Below are positions 63,781-64,000 of a DNA stretch of 64,000 nt, one piece after another (positions within the stretch are counted from its first letter, which is position 1; each line of letters starts with the position of its first letter). The position numbers were made by a program, and so were the translations under genes. Location: the NCBI GenBank assembly GCA_036676415.1, contig JAKFCX010000029.1, forward strand, positions 81,991 to 145,990, written 5' to 3'. The DNA is from JAEZDC01 sp036676415. GTDB taxonomy: Bacteria > Bacteroidota > Bacteroidia > Chitinophagales > Chitinophagaceae. The notes below the pieces were generated by a model. It saw only the letters and a list, made by a program, of their open reading frames with translations. It was not told the origin of the DNA and searched no databases.

Positions 63781-63998
63781 TTCTTTTCCCTTGATGGAAA
63801 AGAACCAAAAGATCAAGGACAACAGCACTGCTCCGCAGCTTTGTCCGGCCGGCGCCTCCCCCTGTGTGACAGGTTGGAGTTCCGGAGGCTGTTGATGTTG
63901 CAGGAAGGTTGCTCCGGGTGCGAAGGGTAGTTAAGTATGCTGTACGTTACACGCTGCAGTTGATCTTTTAAAAAGAATAACCTGCGGATCCTTTTTAA
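63781..63998. repeat. structured dispersed repeat, full copy 3 (at window edge)
   Basis: Stem I is TTCTTTTCC (63781-63789)/GGAAAAGAA (63796-63804) with the CTTGAT loop (63790-63795); ATCAAG is at 63812-63817. Stem II is GGACAA (63817-63822)/TTGTCC (63841-63846) around an 18-nt loop nearly identical to that of copy 1. GCGCCTCCCCCTGTGTG and GTTACACGCTGCA (63946-63958) are shared with copy 1. Stem III is TTAAAAAGAAT (63968-63978)/ATCCTTTTTAA (63988-63998) with one mismatch and the CCTGCGG loop. The element fills the 303-bp end of the window after the hypothetical gene. Confidence 0.8.
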
Positions 63999-64000
63999 TC

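Overview
The window looks like a chromosomal segment of a Bacteroidota, most probably the Chitinophagaceae/Chitinophagia branch. The evidence is a SusC-type TonB receptor, two giant surface proteins with type IX secretion (T9SS) C-terminal domains, a Bacteroidota-type alpha-2-macroglobulin, a stand-alone LytTR regulator, single-domain response regulators, mostly absent Shine-Dalgarno sequences, and dispersed intergenic palindromic repeats of a kind common in this group. The genus assignment is inference; no rRNA is present.

Layout. 1-1143: the 5' part of a SusC-family receptor running off the left edge. 1.6-7.4 kb: a LytTR regulator, then a minus-strand cluster of two lone receiver proteins, an acyl-CoA dehydrogenase, a PAS histidine kinase and a secreted repeat-like protein. 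7.6-19 kb: core-like genes (DUF5916 protein, cation/proton antiporter, DUF2235 lipoprotein, GH16-like lipoprotein, RRM protein, desaturase, and an OmpR/histidine-kinase pair followed by a PepSY-like lipoprotein and an SdiA-regulated-type protein). 19.0 kb: tRNA-Ser(UGA), followed by a 5'-truncated caspase gene, katG and a secreted WD40-caspase fusion. 27.5-34.1 kb: a 2212-residue beta-helix/T9SS protein. 34.7-37.6 kb: a frameshifted serine hydrolase, a partial duplication of the end of an HNH gene, a structured repeat and the HNH gene itself.

37.6-46.3 kb is an AT-rich accessory island and the most interesting part. It holds an XRE regulator with a perfect 22-bp palindromic operator; a D12-class adenine methyltransferase translationally coupled to a three-module protein (PD-(D/E)xK-like, DGQHR, Swt1-like HEPN); a convergent XRE protein carrying a deoxyribosyltransferase-like domain; and, divergent from that, a tight four-gene operon of a membrane-anchored dCTP-deaminase-like protein lacking its catalytic Glu, an Old-Yellow-Enzyme flavoprotein, a thymidylate kinase and a small helical protein. 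I infer a restriction-like module beside a nucleotide-centred conflict module. This exact combination is one I do not recognise as a named system.

46.4-64 kb returns to host-like composition: a FUSC membrane protein, a DUF1963 protein, an 1870-residue T9SS protein built of three approximately 550-residue repeats, an alpha-2-macroglobulin with an intact CxEQ thioester motif, and a small conserved hypothetical. Between genes there are several repeat families. The best is an approximately 220-bp element present in two full copies and one partial copy, whose stems differ by compensatory base changes and whose constant loop CTTGAT is complementary to a constant downstream ATCAAG.
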